Shown here in pieces: positions 45,166-54,800 of a stretch of 64,000 nt of DNA. The DNA lies in contig CP031740.1 in the NCBI GenBank assembly GCA_022701275.1, positions 5,221,001 to 5,285,000 on the forward strand. Direction: 5' to 3'. The notes under the pieces were generated by a model. The model searched no databases and was not told the origin of the DNA. It saw nothing but the letters and a program-made list of their open reading frames with translations. The position numbers and the translations under genes are program-made. Numbering within the stretch: the stretch's first letter is position 1; each line of letters starts with the position of its first letter. The DNA is from Microcoleus vaginatus PCC 9802 (GTDB taxonomy: Bacteria > Cyanobacteriota > Cyanobacteriia > Cyanobacteriales > Microcoleaceae).

Positions 45166-47325
45166 CTAATCGCACCGCCAAATCTTAATCGTCTGATCCG
45201 CACTCCCGCTGGCGAGCAAATTGCCCGAAGGTGCGATCGCCACCGAATACACCGTACCCGAATGTCCCTTAAGAGCGCTCAACAGCTCCCCCGTCCGCAA
45301 ATTCCAAATATTAATCGTATTATCATCGCAGCCGCTAGCCAAAGTCAAACCGTCCCCACTGATAGCAACCGAATCGCCCCGACTCACATAATTCTGCAAA
45401 ATATGCAGCGCCTCATTCATTCCTAAATTCGCTACACCCTTTCCTTTGGTCGAATTAGAATTTAAAATCCGCAACAAACTGCCCGTGTGCAAATTCCGCA
45501 GCTTAATAGTATAATCATTGCTGACGCTAGCGAGAATCTGACCGTCCGGCGCGATCGCCACAGAATTCACCCCAACATTCAACCCCGAAAGAGTCCGCAG
45601 CAACTTGCCGCTTTCCACATCCCAAACCTTGCTCGTCGCATCCGAACTGCCACTCGCCAATATTTTACCGTCCGGGCTAAAAACCACCGCATTCACATTG
45701 TCAGAATGACCCCTCAAAGTCCGCAGCAACTCACCACTCCGCAAATTCCACAGCTTAATCGTATTATCAGCCCCGCCGCAGCTAGCAATTACCTGGCGCT
45801 TCGGGTTAATCGCCACCGAATTCACCTCCATAGAATGTCCCGGAAAAGTACACAGCAAATCACCGTTGTGCAAATTCCAAAACTTAATTGTTTCGTCCGA
45901 ACTGCCGCTGACCAACATTTTTCCATCAGAGCTAATAGCAACCGAATTTACGCGATCGGAATGTCCCGTCAGAGTGCCAATTAATTCCGCTGTTTCTAAA
46001 TTCCAAATCTTAATAGTTTTATCCCAACTGCCGCTAGCCATAATTTTGCCGTCAGGACTAATCGCCAGAGAATTCACAAACGATGAATGTCCAGGCACCG
46101 TGTATACGCACCGCCATTTCAGATTTTTAAATTTGTGAGCTAATTCCTTCGCCCGCACAGATGCCGCCTCAGCTTCCTCTCTGCGTTTGATCTCAGCCTC
46201 CTCCAAACGCTTGCGTTCGGCCTTAGCTTTCGCCTCTCGCAAAGCCAGCCGCCGCATCTCTCCCTTATAGGTTATTCGCTGCTGTTCTTGAATTTCTTTA
46301 AGAGTATCAATATACGGTAGGGCCCAATCTTTAGAAAACCATTCCTGAGCAAATTCCGCCTCTAATTTAAATAGCTGAGGTTCGTGAGTAAAATCGATAT
46401 TTAAATAATACAAATCAGCTAAAAAAGCCGCCAATAACTTATGAATAGTCACAATTATTTGCCGAATAATCCGCAGGCTCAGCTTTTCATCTTTCCCCTC
46501 CGCCTCCAACTGATGATAAACCTCTTCCCAATTCCAAGGCTGCATCGCCACTAGAGAAACGCTCTGATTGATGATTCCCCAAAAACCGACATGAAAATTA
46601 ACTTCATAATCGCTGATATCGCTGTACAGTATAGCGGTCGGTACGGGAGACAAAACACTCTGCAACCGCTCCACATCAATATCAGAAATCGATTTTTTGA
46701 AATAGTCTCCGTAAAACTGAACCGGGCACAAATCTCCGTGCTGGGGGTAGTGCTGGTTCAAAAAAGCTCTCAACTTAGCCGGCAGCTCGATATTCAGATT
46801 GTGGCGAAATGAATCCGGGCAATCTTCGCTAATTTTTGCGGGAGCAACTAACAGCAGCAATCGGTGCTGCTGCTGCTGCAAAATCTGTTCAGTTTCCTGC
46901 CGGCTCAAATTAGAAAACCAGTTGTCCCGGTCCCAAATAGTTTGAATTTCGCTCAACTTAACTCGAATTGCTTCTGATTGAAACTCCCGCATTAACTCGC
47001 GGCAAAGCCGGCTAATTGCCCGCTTATCTCTCACTTCTTCTGCCTTGATTCGATTAGCGCGTTCTTCCTTTACCCATTCTTCTTCTGCGCCGGCGAGCTC
47101 GATTAATTCTTGTTCTCTCGCCTGCTGCCGCTGCAAATATTTCACTTGTGCTTTAATCCAGCGGGGGTCTTTTTTGATTTGCTGGTTCAAAGCTGAAGAA
47201 CCAGACGGCTCAATTTCTGCATAGCGATCGTTGACAGCGCTTGCTCCCAATCTTTCTCCCAATTCAGAGGCTACAGGCTTCAACAGTTCAATTAGGGTGT
47301 CTGACACGGGGCGGGGTAAGGACAT
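45166..47325 (-). CDS. WD40-repeat protein with a long uncharacterised N-terminal half
   Basis: A 719-residue protein. Residues 1-130 are charged and coiled-coil-forming. Residues about 150-370 form a globular domain I do not recognise, with AILYSDISDYEVNFHVGFWG and a C-terminal helix IIRQIIVTIHKLLAAFLADLY. A charged helix (370-415) then leads to seven WD40 blades from about 430, with GHSDRVNSVAI and WDKTIKIWNLET-type repeats. One blade is degenerate (SGLNVGVNSVAIAPDG), and a 35-residue insert precedes the sixth. WD40 propellers scaffold protein complexes. In cyanobacteria they are often attached to signalling or defence domains; here the effector is unknown. It ends 125 bp from the tRNA-Thr. 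Confidence 0.85.
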   Translation of the reverse strand: MSLPRPVSDTLIELLKPVASELGERLGASAVNDRYAEIEPSGSSALNQQIKKDPRWIKAQVKYLQRQQAREQELIELAGAEEEWVKEERANRIKAEEVRDKRAISRLCRELMREFQSEAIRVKLSEIQTIWDRDNWFSNLSRQETEQILQQQQHRLLLLVAPAKISEDCPDSFRHNLNIELPAKLRAFLNQHYPQHGDLCPVQFYGDYFKKSISDIDVERLQSVLSPVPTAILYSDISDYEVNFHVGFWGIINQSVSLVAMQPWNWEEVYHQLEAEGKDEKLSLRIIRQIIVTIHKLLAAFLADLYYLNIDFTHEPQLFKLEAEFAQEWFSKDWALPYIDTLKEIQEQQRITYKGEMRRLALREAKAKAERKRLEEAEIKRREEAEAASVRAKELAHKFKNLKWRCVYTVPGHSSFVNSLAISPDGKIMASGSWDKTIKIWNLETAELIGTLTGHSDRVNSVAISSDGKMLVSGSSDETIKFWNLHNGDLLCTFPGHSMEVNSVAINPKRQVIASCGGADNTIKLWNLRSGELLRTLRGHSDNVNAVVFSPDGKILASGSSDATSKVWDVESGKLLRTLSGLNVGVNSVAIAPDGQILASVSNDYTIKLRNLHTGSLLRILNSNSTKGKGVANLGMNEALHILQNYVSRGDSVAISGDGLTLASGCDDNTINIWNLRTGELLSALKGHSGTVYSVAIAPSGNLLASGSADQTIKIWRCD

Positions 47326-47597
47326 ACCAGTTAAAACTTTTTCTTAGTTAAGGGCGATCGCGCGAGTCAGGCATATCTCGCTGGGGCGGGGACTCTTGGC
47401 AGGGCTATTACATTTGAGCGATCGGCCGATGGTAATCGTAGGGCGTATCGTGCAGCCGCGCAAGTTGAGCACCTTAACTCAATAATAATATTTATTTCTA
47501 CACTTTACATTTTACCCCGAATCTGAATCCAAAGCACCGACGGAAAAGACTTCAGGATATGCGATCGACCCTGAGTTCCCCCAATTTGTTTTTTTTG
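47326..47597. other. Divergent region between the WD40 gene and the sulfate operon
   Basis: Part of a 369-bp gap. Contains several GC-rich patches and GCGATCGC sites. No ORF over 50 codons is credible. The sulfate promoter is listed next. Confidence 0.5.
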
Positions 47598-47626
47598 TTG
47601 CCATTTGACTCGCTCTTGTCTATAAT
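47598..47626 (+). promoter_or_regulatory. Sigma70-type promoter of sbpA
   Basis: TTGCCA (47598-47603) and TATAAT (47621-47626) separated by 17 bp, an optimal -35/-10 pair. Transcription would start near 47633, giving an about 62-nt leader to the sbpA ATG. Confidence 0.7.
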
Positions 47627-47645
47627 CGTACTTCACAACCATAAT

Positions 47646-47671
47646 TACGGTATTCCGACCTAATAACCGTA
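47646..47671 (+). promoter_or_regulatory. Dyad TACGGTATT...AATAACCGTA in the sbpA leader
   Basis: TACGGTATT (47646-47654) and AATAACCGTA (47662-47671) are inverted repeats around CCGACCT, with one extra A. It sits just downstream of the promoter and could be an operator for a sulfur-responsive regulator (CysR/NtcA-type), or an RNA hairpin. Identity unknown. Confidence 0.5.
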
Positions 47672-47694
47672 CTTTCACTAGAGGAACAAATATA

Positions 47695-48840
47695 ATGAGT
47701 CCGTGGCAACGCCTAAATCAACATTTTCACTGGCCCCAACAGCCACCAGCGAGCACAAACCAATCATTTAAGGCGCTCAAAAGATTTGTGTCGCTATTTT
47801 TAGTGGGAATAACTTTAAGTCTTGCCGTTGCATCCTGCAGCCAGGGAACCACCAACAATCCCGCAGCCACTCCAGGCGGTGCTAGCCCAGCAGCGAACAA
47901 AGGCAACGTAGAATTAACCCTAGTATCCTTCGCCGTCACCAAAGCCGCCCACGAAGCCATAATTCCCAAATTCATAGAACAATGGCAAAAAGAAAAAGGC
48001 CAAACCGTCACCTTCAACCAAAGCTACGGCGGTTCCGGTTCCCAAACTCGGGCCGTAATTGACGGTTTAGAAGCAGACATCGTACACCTAGCCCTCGCCC
48101 TCGACACCGCAAAAATCGAAAAAGCCGGACTAATTCAACCTGGGTGGGAAAAAGAAGTCCCCAACGAAGGCATAGTCAGTAAATCCGTAGGAGCAATAGT
48201 TACCCGCGAAGGCAATCCCAAAGGCATCAACACCTGGGAAGATTTAAGCAAAGACGGAGTAAAAGTGATTACTGCCGATCCCAAAACATCAGGCGTTGCC
48301 CGTTGGAATTTCCTCGCACTTTGGGGCTCCGTTCTTAAAACCGGAGGAGACGAAACCAAAGCATTAGACTTTACTAGCAAAGTCTACAAAAACGTCCCCA
48401 TTCTGACTAAAGATGCCCGCGAAGCCACTGATGTATTTTTCAAACAAGGGCAAGGCGACGCCTTAATTAACTACGAAAACGAGATTCTTCTGGCAGGTGA
48501 GAAAGGCGAAAAACCGACTTATACTATTCCCGAAGTCAATGTTTCGATCGACAATCCCATTGCCATCGTCGATAAAAACGTTGATAAACACGGTACTCGC
48601 GAAGTCGCCGAAGCATTTGTCAAGTTTCTCTACACCCCAGAAGCTCAGCGAGAATTTGCCAAAGTAGGCTTCCGCCCAGTAGATGCGACAGTAGCCGCGG
48701 AACCAGAATTTGTCAAAAAATATGCCCCCATCAAAACCCTATTTACAGCTCAAGACTTAGGAGGTTGGGGAGATATTCAGCAGAAATTCTTCGATGACGG
48801 AGCTGTTTTTGACAAAATCCAAGGTTCAATTAAACAGTAA
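47695..48840 (+). CDS. sbpA: Sulfate ABC transporter substrate-binding lipoprotein
   Basis: A 381-residue periplasmic binding protein of the sulfate/thiosulfate family. A lipoprotein signal is present (LSLAVASC, lipidated Cys48) after a basic N-terminus. The mature protein has [13 protein letters not shown], the binding-loop [26 protein letters not shown] and a C-terminal sulfate-binding pattern with GGWGDIQ. It loads sulfate onto the CysTW permease. ATG 47695 is preceded by GAGG 11-14 nt upstream. It is separated from cysT by a hairpin that probably lowers downstream expression. Confidence 0.93.
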   Translation: MSPWQRLNQHFHWPQQPPASTNQSFKALKRFVSLFLVGITLSLAVASCSQGTTNNPAATPGGASPAANKGNVELTLVSFAVTKAAHEAIIPKFIEQWQKEKGQTVTFNQSYGGSGSQTRAVIDGLEADIVHLALALDTAKIEKAGLIQPGWEKEVPNEGIVSKSVGAIVTREGNPKGINTWEDLSKDGVKVITADPKTSGVARWNFLALWGSVLKTGGDETKALDFTSKVYKNVPILTKDAREATDVFFKQGQGDALINYENEILLAGEKGEKPTYTIPEVNVSIDNPIAIVDKNVDKHGTREVAEAFVKFLYTPEAQREFAKVGFRPVDATVAAEPEFVKKYAPIKTLFTAQDLGGWGDIQQKFFDDGAVFDKIQGSIKQ

Positions 48841-48855
48841 AAAAACATAAGGCTC

Positions 48856-48889
48856 AGATCCCCGACTTCCTCGAAGTTGTCGGGGATCT
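48856..48889 (+). terminator. Intercistronic hairpin between sbpA and cysT
   Basis: AGATCCCCGAC (48856-48866) pairs with GTCGGGGATCT (48879-48889), with a further TTC/GAA pair inside. It stands 15 bp after the sbpA stop and 40 bp before cysT, with no U-run. It may act as attenuator or 3'-stabilising stem, giving more binding protein than permease. The motif also resembles a common cyanobacterial dispersed palindrome. Confidence 0.6.
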
Positions 48890-48929
48890 AAAAGATTCAC
48901 TATTCTTGGCAAATCCAAACTATTCACTT

Positions 48930-49790
48930 ATGGCTGTATCATCTCCAACCAGCAACCCTGAATCTCCCATCGAAAATATCAAAAGGGCGATCGGCAAAAT
49001 CACATTACCTTGGGGAATCACCCTAGGCTACCTCAGCTTAATGCTATTGCTCCCCGTTGCAGCAATGCTGCTGAAAGCCAGCACAGTAAACCCCGCCGAA
49101 TTTTGGGCAATTGCCACCAGTCCGATCGCCCTTTCCGCCTACGATGTCACCTTCTTTACGGCCTTAATGGCGGCATTAATTAACGGAGTATTCGGCACAT
49201 TAATTGCCTGGGTATTAGTCCGCTACGACTTTCCCTTAAAACGGGTTGTCGATGCAGCAGTCGATTTACCTTTTGCACTGCCCACCTCCGTCGCCGGTTT
49301 AACCCTCGCCACAGTTTACAGCGATAACGGCTGGATCGGCGGGCTGTTTGCACCCTTGGGAATCAAGATTTCATTTACTCGCTTGGGCGTAGGAATAGCC
49401 ATGATCTTTATTTCCTTGCCCTTTATCGTGCGGACTGTACAGCCAGTTTTAAACGAAATGGAAAAAGACATCGAAGAAGCAGCTTGGTGCTTGGGTGCTT
49501 CTCAATTTCAAACCTTCTGGCGAGTAGTTTTACCGCCACTGTTCCCGTCTATTTTAACCGGAGTTGCCCTCGGGTTTTCGCGAGCGGTTGGCGAGTATGG
49601 CTCTACTGTAATTGTAGCTTCTAACATACCCTTCAAAGATTTAATCGCGCCAGTATTAATTTTTCAAAGATTAGAACAGTACGACTATGCAGGAGCAACA
49701 GTTATCGGCACTATCCTGTTAGGTATTTCCCTGGCAATGCTGTTCGCAATTAATCTATTACAAGCATGGAGAAGACGCTATGACGGCTAA
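48930..49790 (+). CDS. cysT: Sulfate ABC transporter permease CysT
   Basis: About 286 residues, six TM helices (start with [20 protein letters not shown], end [22 protein letters not shown]). The ABC-transporter EAA loop, [21 protein letters not shown], contacts the ATPase. With CysW it forms the sulfate channel in the cytoplasmic membrane. The ATG 48930 is preferred; a TTG at 48906 would add eight residues. It overlaps the cysW start by 11 bp, implying translational coupling. Confidence 0.94.
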   Translation: MAVSSPTSNPESPIENIKRAIGKITLPWGITLGYLSLMLLLPVAAMLLKASTVNPAEFWAIATSPIALSAYDVTFFTALMAALINGVFGTLIAWVLVRYDFPLKRVVDAAVDLPFALPTSVAGLTLATVYSDNGWIGGLFAPLGIKISFTRLGVGIAMIFISLPFIVRTVQPVLNEMEKDIEEAAWCLGASQFQTFWRVVLPPLFPSILTGVALGFSRAVGEYGSTVIVASNIPFKDLIAPVLIFQRLEQYDYAGATVIGTILLGISLAMLFAINLLQAWRRRYDG

Positions 49791-50658
49791 TATCAATTCA
49801 CCCGCTGATTACAATTTTCCGCCTGCGGGTTCTAGTCGGAGTCAGGAGAAAGCCTGGGTAAAACCCACTTTAATCGGAATTGCAAGCGGCTATCTTGCTC
49901 TCGTCTTATTTATCCCGATGGTCAACGTTTTTTACCAAGCTTTCCGAAAAGGATTTGAGCCATTTTTTTCTAACTTAACCTCGCCCGATTTTCTGCATGC
50001 AGCCCAACTTACCCTGATAATTTCTCTGATAGTTGTGCCTGTAAATACAGTCTTCGGTTTGTGTGCCGCCTGGGTAATTGGCCGCAATAAATTTCCCGGG
50101 CGCACGCTATTAATCAGCATTTTAGATGTGCCATTTGCCATATCTCCCGTAGTTGCAGGTTTAATGATTGTACTGCTTTACGGTCGGGTGGGATGGTTCG
50201 GGCCGTGGCTGGAGGCGGCCAATATCAAGGTTATTTTTGCCTTCCCTGGAATGGTGCTGGCTACTGCTTTTGTTACCTTGCCTTTTGTGGCCCGCGAAGT
50301 AATTCCTGTTTTGGAAGAAGTGGGTACAGATCAAGAAGAGGCGGCTAAAACTTTGGGAGCAAATGACTGGCAAATTTTCTGGAATGTCACCCTTCCCAGT
50401 ATTCGCTGGGGATTGCTTTACGGAGTTATTTTGACCAATGCTAGAGCAATGGGAGAATTTGGAGCCGTCTCTGTAGTGTCGGGAAATATTGCTAAGAAAA
50501 CCCAAACTTTGCCTTTGTTTGTAGAGGATGCTTACAAGCAGTACGCGACACAAGCCGCATTTTCAGCGGCGGTAATTCTAGGTTTTTTAGGAGTTGTTAC
50601 CCTCGTGCTTAAGGAGATTTTGGAACGAAAAACTAGCATTAAGGAGGTTGAAGAATAA
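49780..50658 (+). CDS. cysW: Sulfate ABC transporter permease CysW
   Basis: A 292-residue partner permease with about six TM helices ([20 protein letters not shown], later [17 protein letters not shown]). EAA loop [21 protein letters not shown]. The conserved [19 protein letters not shown] is typical of CysW. The start codon lies 11 bp inside cysT. The ATPase CysA, usually next, is not within the window: the next gene is a NIL-domain protein. Confidence 0.94.
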   Translation: MTANINSPADYNFPPAGSSRSQEKAWVKPTLIGIASGYLALVLFIPMVNVFYQAFRKGFEPFFSNLTSPDFLHAAQLTLIISLIVVPVNTVFGLCAAWVIGRNKFPGRTLLISILDVPFAISPVVAGLMIVLLYGRVGWFGPWLEAANIKVIFAFPGMVLATAFVTLPFVAREVIPVLEEVGTDQEEAAKTLGANDWQIFWNVTLPSIRWGLLYGVILTNARAMGEFGAVSVVSGNIAKKTQTLPLFVEDAYKQYATQAAFSAAVILGFLGVVTLVLKEILERKTSIKEVEE

Positions 50659-50817
50659 TCATCAGTCATTAGGCTGTAGGGTACGCAGTTGTTATTCCTT
50701 AGTAGGGTGCGTGGCTATCGACAATCTGCTGGGAAGCTCGAAAATCTCGCATATCCGCACTCTACATACAAGATATTGGTGCAAAATGTAAACTGAAACA
50801 AACATTAGGAGGCCCAA

Positions 50818-51177
50818 ATGTTAGCTCACAATACTAGCGAATCTGAATTTGAGGCGAGCGGCAATTTTCACAGAACCCAAGAATCAGATATTCCCCAATC
50901 TGATAGTGGTGACAGCAGACCAACTCAAACCCGCATTCGCATTCGTGTTCCTAAACAGTACCATCAGGAACCTGTAATCTCTAACCTGATTTCTGAATAC
51001 GGTTTGACGGTGAATTTTAATGCCGCTTTGTTGGGTGTCAAAACTTTAGATGACGGTTGGTTTGACTTGGAACTTAACGGTACAAGTAAACAGATTGAAA
51101 CGGCTCTGATTTACCTCAATGATTTAGATGTGGAAATCTGGAGCAATTCCAATAATCCTGATGAAGAAACTTGGTAA
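50818..51177 (+). CDS. NIL-domain protein linked to sulfate uptake
   Basis: A 119-residue protein. A polar Ser/Asp-rich N-terminus is followed by a NIL-type ferredoxin-fold domain from about residue 38 (RIRIRVPKQYHQEPVISNL, LTVNFNAALLG, TALIYLNDLDVEI). NIL domains occur at the C-terminus of methionine-import ATPases and as stand-alone proteins near sulfur transport genes. It is 160 bp after cysW on the same strand. AGGAGG at 50808-50813 gives a strong ribosome-binding site. Confidence 0.85.
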   Translation: MLAHNTSESEFEASGNFHRTQESDIPQSDSGDSRPTQTRIRIRVPKQYHQEPVISNLISEYGLTVNFNAALLGVKTLDDGWFDLELNGTSKQIETALIYLNDLDVEIWSNSNNPDEETW

Positions 51178-51879
51178 TTAGTGAGTCTTGGACGCACCAA
51201 CCTGGAAGAGGAGTTAATATTCTAGACTGACACGCAGAATTTTATTTATTCTAGTCGGTTTATTGAGTCTAATAGCCCCCAGGAATGTTAGTCATGAGTC
51301 CGCATATCTATTCCTGTAAAATTACCGTTATCACGCTTCTACTGAGGAATGCAAGTCCTCATAAAACTCAGAGGACTTGTATTCCTTACTACCAAGCAAT
51401 TTGATTGCGGTTGTTCGTTAGCGAAGCTTGCAGAAGAGGATCGCACATACATATCATTCAGCAGCCAACAACTACCAAATAATATCAGCTTACAGTTAAT
51501 AACCGTGATTGATAACTCTTGACTCACAAATATCGATCGCCATCGGTTAATTATAGGATTGACAATTTTTATAAAATTTGGTAATTTATCCATCTCGGGT
51601 AGAGCATACAACAGCGCGCAAGTTTCGTCCAACTTTTTGGGAAACAGCCGGAACAATATCCCCCATTAAAACTTCTCAACCATCAAACTAACTCAGTTAG
51701 GGCAGGGGTGCATAAAAAAACTTTTTTGTCAATATTCAATTTAGGTGAAAGTTAGGGGCGATCCTCTTCGAGGGCTTCGCCAACGACTCTCATCCGCATT
51801 CACCGGAAAAAGCTCGATCGCTGCTGCGGTTGGTTTGTGATATGAATTTGATGTGTGCGTGTACCAGGAGAATTTAAAC
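51178..51879. other. 702-bp gap before the giant surface-protein gene
   Basis: Contains a strong hairpin (listed next), short phrases of the GCTTCGCCAACG kind, and an AT-rich run (AAAAAAACTTTTTTG near 51714) that may be the promoter area of the giant gene. A minus-strand 105-codon frame (51339-51656) passes through the hairpin and lacks protein-like features, so it is not called. Confidence 0.5.
51345..51386. terminator. 16-bp near-perfect hairpin downstream of the NIL gene
   Basis: AGGAATGCAAGTCCTC (51345-51360) pairs with GAGGACTTGTATTCCT (51371-51386) with one G-U wobble and a 10-nt loop. It is 168 bp after the NIL stop, with TACTACC afterwards. Either a terminator or a mobile palindrome. 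Confidence 0.6.
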
Positions 51880-54800
51880 GTGGAACTCTATAAAGAACCG
51901 AAACACCAGATAGTTTTTGCAGATTCACAAGTTAAAGATTGCGAAACTTTAACAGAAACGGTCAATCTCGATACAGAAATTGTTATTCTGAAAGCCGATC
52001 GCGACGGCATCGAGCAAATCGCCGAAACACTTAAACAGCGGCAAAACATTGCAGCCGTCCACATTTTGTCTCACGGGGCTGCAGCCAGCTTGCAACTGGG
52101 AGCGACAGAACTAAATCTCAGCAACATTGAAAGCTACCGCAATTATTTAGAAAAATGGTTTGCTTTACCAGCAGTCGAAGCAAAGTCGAACTCTTCAATT
52201 ACAGCTAAACCAGAAATTCTGCTTTACGGTTGCAACGTCGCCGCCACAGAAGCAGGTGTCGCCTTCGTCCAAAGGCTGAGTCAGCTCACGGGGGCAAATA
52301 TTGCCGCTTCCGACAACTTGACCGGCAGTGCGGCACTGGGTGGAGACTGGGTGCTGGAAGTGACTACGGGAAACATAGAAACACCTTTGGCATTTTCGGC
52401 TGAGGCGAGGGAAGCTTACAGCGCAGTTTTAGTCGCTACATTTGACGAACTGCGAGATGCGATAACTCTCGCTAACGCTTTGCCCAATGCAGACACGATT
52501 GCCATCACGGGCAACATCACCTTCGGACCCGGACAGGTTCTGCCCAGGATTTCCACCCCCATCACCTTTACCGGCGGCGGTTTTGCCCTAAATCTAGGCA
52601 ATAACCGGGGCTTCTTCATCGACAGCGCCGCTACGCCAGTCACATTTTCCAACCTGACAATTACCGGCGGCATATCTACAGGCGCTGCAGGCACAGGTGG
52701 CGGCGGTGGTGCAGCCGGCATGGGCGGCGCACTATTTATCAACAGCGGCACTGTCACAGTTAACAGCGTGACCTTTACTGGCAACAGCGCTACGGGCGGC
52801 GCGGGCAGCGCGCCCCCCGTCGCTCCCGCAGTCGCAGGCCCGGGCGGCAACACCGATTTTGCAGGCCTGTTTCCCTTCGTTTCCGCAGGTGGCGGCGGTC
52901 AAACTGGCCTCACCGGGTTGCCAAGCATCGGCGGTGAGGGCGGCCCCGGCGGTACGGGCGGCAACGGCGGCGCGGGCAGTGGCGGATTGCCAGGTACCGG
53001 TCTTAACGGCGGCCCCGGCGGCGCTGGCGGTACGGGCGGCGCAGGTACCGGCGGGACTAACGGCGGCCCCGGTGGCGCTGGCGGCGCTGGCGGTACGGGC
53101 GGCTTCGGAGGAGGAGGAGGAGGCGGCGGCGCTGGCGGCGCTGGTGGCGTCGCCGGCACTGGCACAGTAGGTGCAGCCGGCCCTGGGGGCATTGGCGGCG
53201 CTGGCGGCTTCGGAGGAGGAGGAGGCGGCGGCGGTGGCGGTGTTGGCGGCAACGGCGGTGTCGGGGGCTTCGGAGGCGGCGGCGGCTTCGGTACCGCAGG
53301 CGGAGCCAGCACGACTGTCGGAGCTTTTACCCCGGGCGGCGCGGGCAGCCCAACCGGTGGCGGCGGCGGTGCTGGTTTGGGAGGCGCAATTTTTGTTAAT
53401 AGTGGTAGTTTGACCCTGAACAACAGCACTTTGTTCAGCAACACAGCAACGGGAGGCGCTGCTGGCGGTGCGGGGGCGACACCGGGACAGGGTGCCGGGG
53501 CCGCGATTTTTGTCAACAGCGGCGCTACTGCAACTCTTACTAACAACACGATCACTGCTAACACTGCGACTGCAACTGCCCCTGCTCTTGCTGTGGGCGG
53601 GGGTATTGCTACTAACGGCGGTACTGTGAATGTCCTAAACTCGATCGTCGCAGGTAATGTTGGCGGCGCAAGTCCTGATGTGTTTGGGACATTCACCGCC
53701 ACCAGTATCAACAATTTGATCGGGAATGTTGCTGGCAGCAATTTACCTGTCGCCCAGCAACTGACCGTTCCTCTAGCAAATGTCATCGCCCCTACCCCAG
53801 GATTGAACCAGGCTACAGGCGTTCCCGTGACTTATGCTTTGGCTGACAGCACTGCGACTCCTAATCCGGCGATCGATGCTGGGGATGCCGCCGCGGCTGC
53901 GGCTGCGGGCGCGACTGACCAGCGGGGTGCTGGCTTTCCTCGGACGATCGGCACTGCTGTTGATATCGGCGCCTACGAGTACGGCCCGATCGTCACAGGG
54001 ATTAAATTCAACGACCTTAACGGGGATAGCCTGCAAGGTGCCGCGGCGACTGAACCAGGTCTTCCGGGCTGGGTGATTTCTGTAGGCACGAAGAGCACTA
54101 CTACCGCAGCCGACGGCACTTACATCCTCCGCGACGTAAAAACCGATACTCCGATTACAGAAGCGCCCCCCGCTGGAACGCCTGCGACTGCTTGGGTGCA
54201 GACCCTCGGCCCGACTCCGGCAAATACGGGTATTGTTAATGTCACGGGTGCCAACTTCGGTAATTTCCAGAAAACATCGATCGCAGGCAAAACCTACACC
54301 GATCTCGCGGGCAACGGCTTCACGCCCGACGACACCGTATTAAACGGCGTCACGGTCAACCTCTACAAAGACACCAACGCCAACGGTACGCTAGAAGTCG
54401 GCACAGATACTGTTGTCGGCACTGCACAAACCACTGCAGGAGCCGGAGATTACACATTCGCGGATATCGGCCCTGGCAATTACCTGATACAAGCCACGGC
54501 CCCAGCCAACTCCAGCATCTCTTTCCCCGCTGCCGCAATTCTCGTTAGCGCCCAAAGCGGTACTCCCGTCACCGCCCAAAACTTCGGCGTTTTCCAAAAC
54601 ATCACCGTCAGCGGCACCAAATTCACCGACCTCACAGGCAACGGCTTCTCTGCTGATGACACGCCGCTCAACGGCACCACCGTTCGCTTGTTCAAAGATA
54701 CTAACAATAACAGCACTTTAGATACAGGCGACGCGGAAATCGCCTCTCAAGTTACCGGGACAGCGCCAGCGGCTGCTGGGACGTATAGCTTTGCCAACGT

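Noticed and set aside
51339..51656. 105-codon minus-strand frame
   Set aside because: Runs through a 16-bp hairpin and repeat-like phrases; no family features.
52899..53786. 295-codon minus-strand Pro-rich frame
   Set aside because: Antisense shadow of the Gly-rich region of the giant gene.
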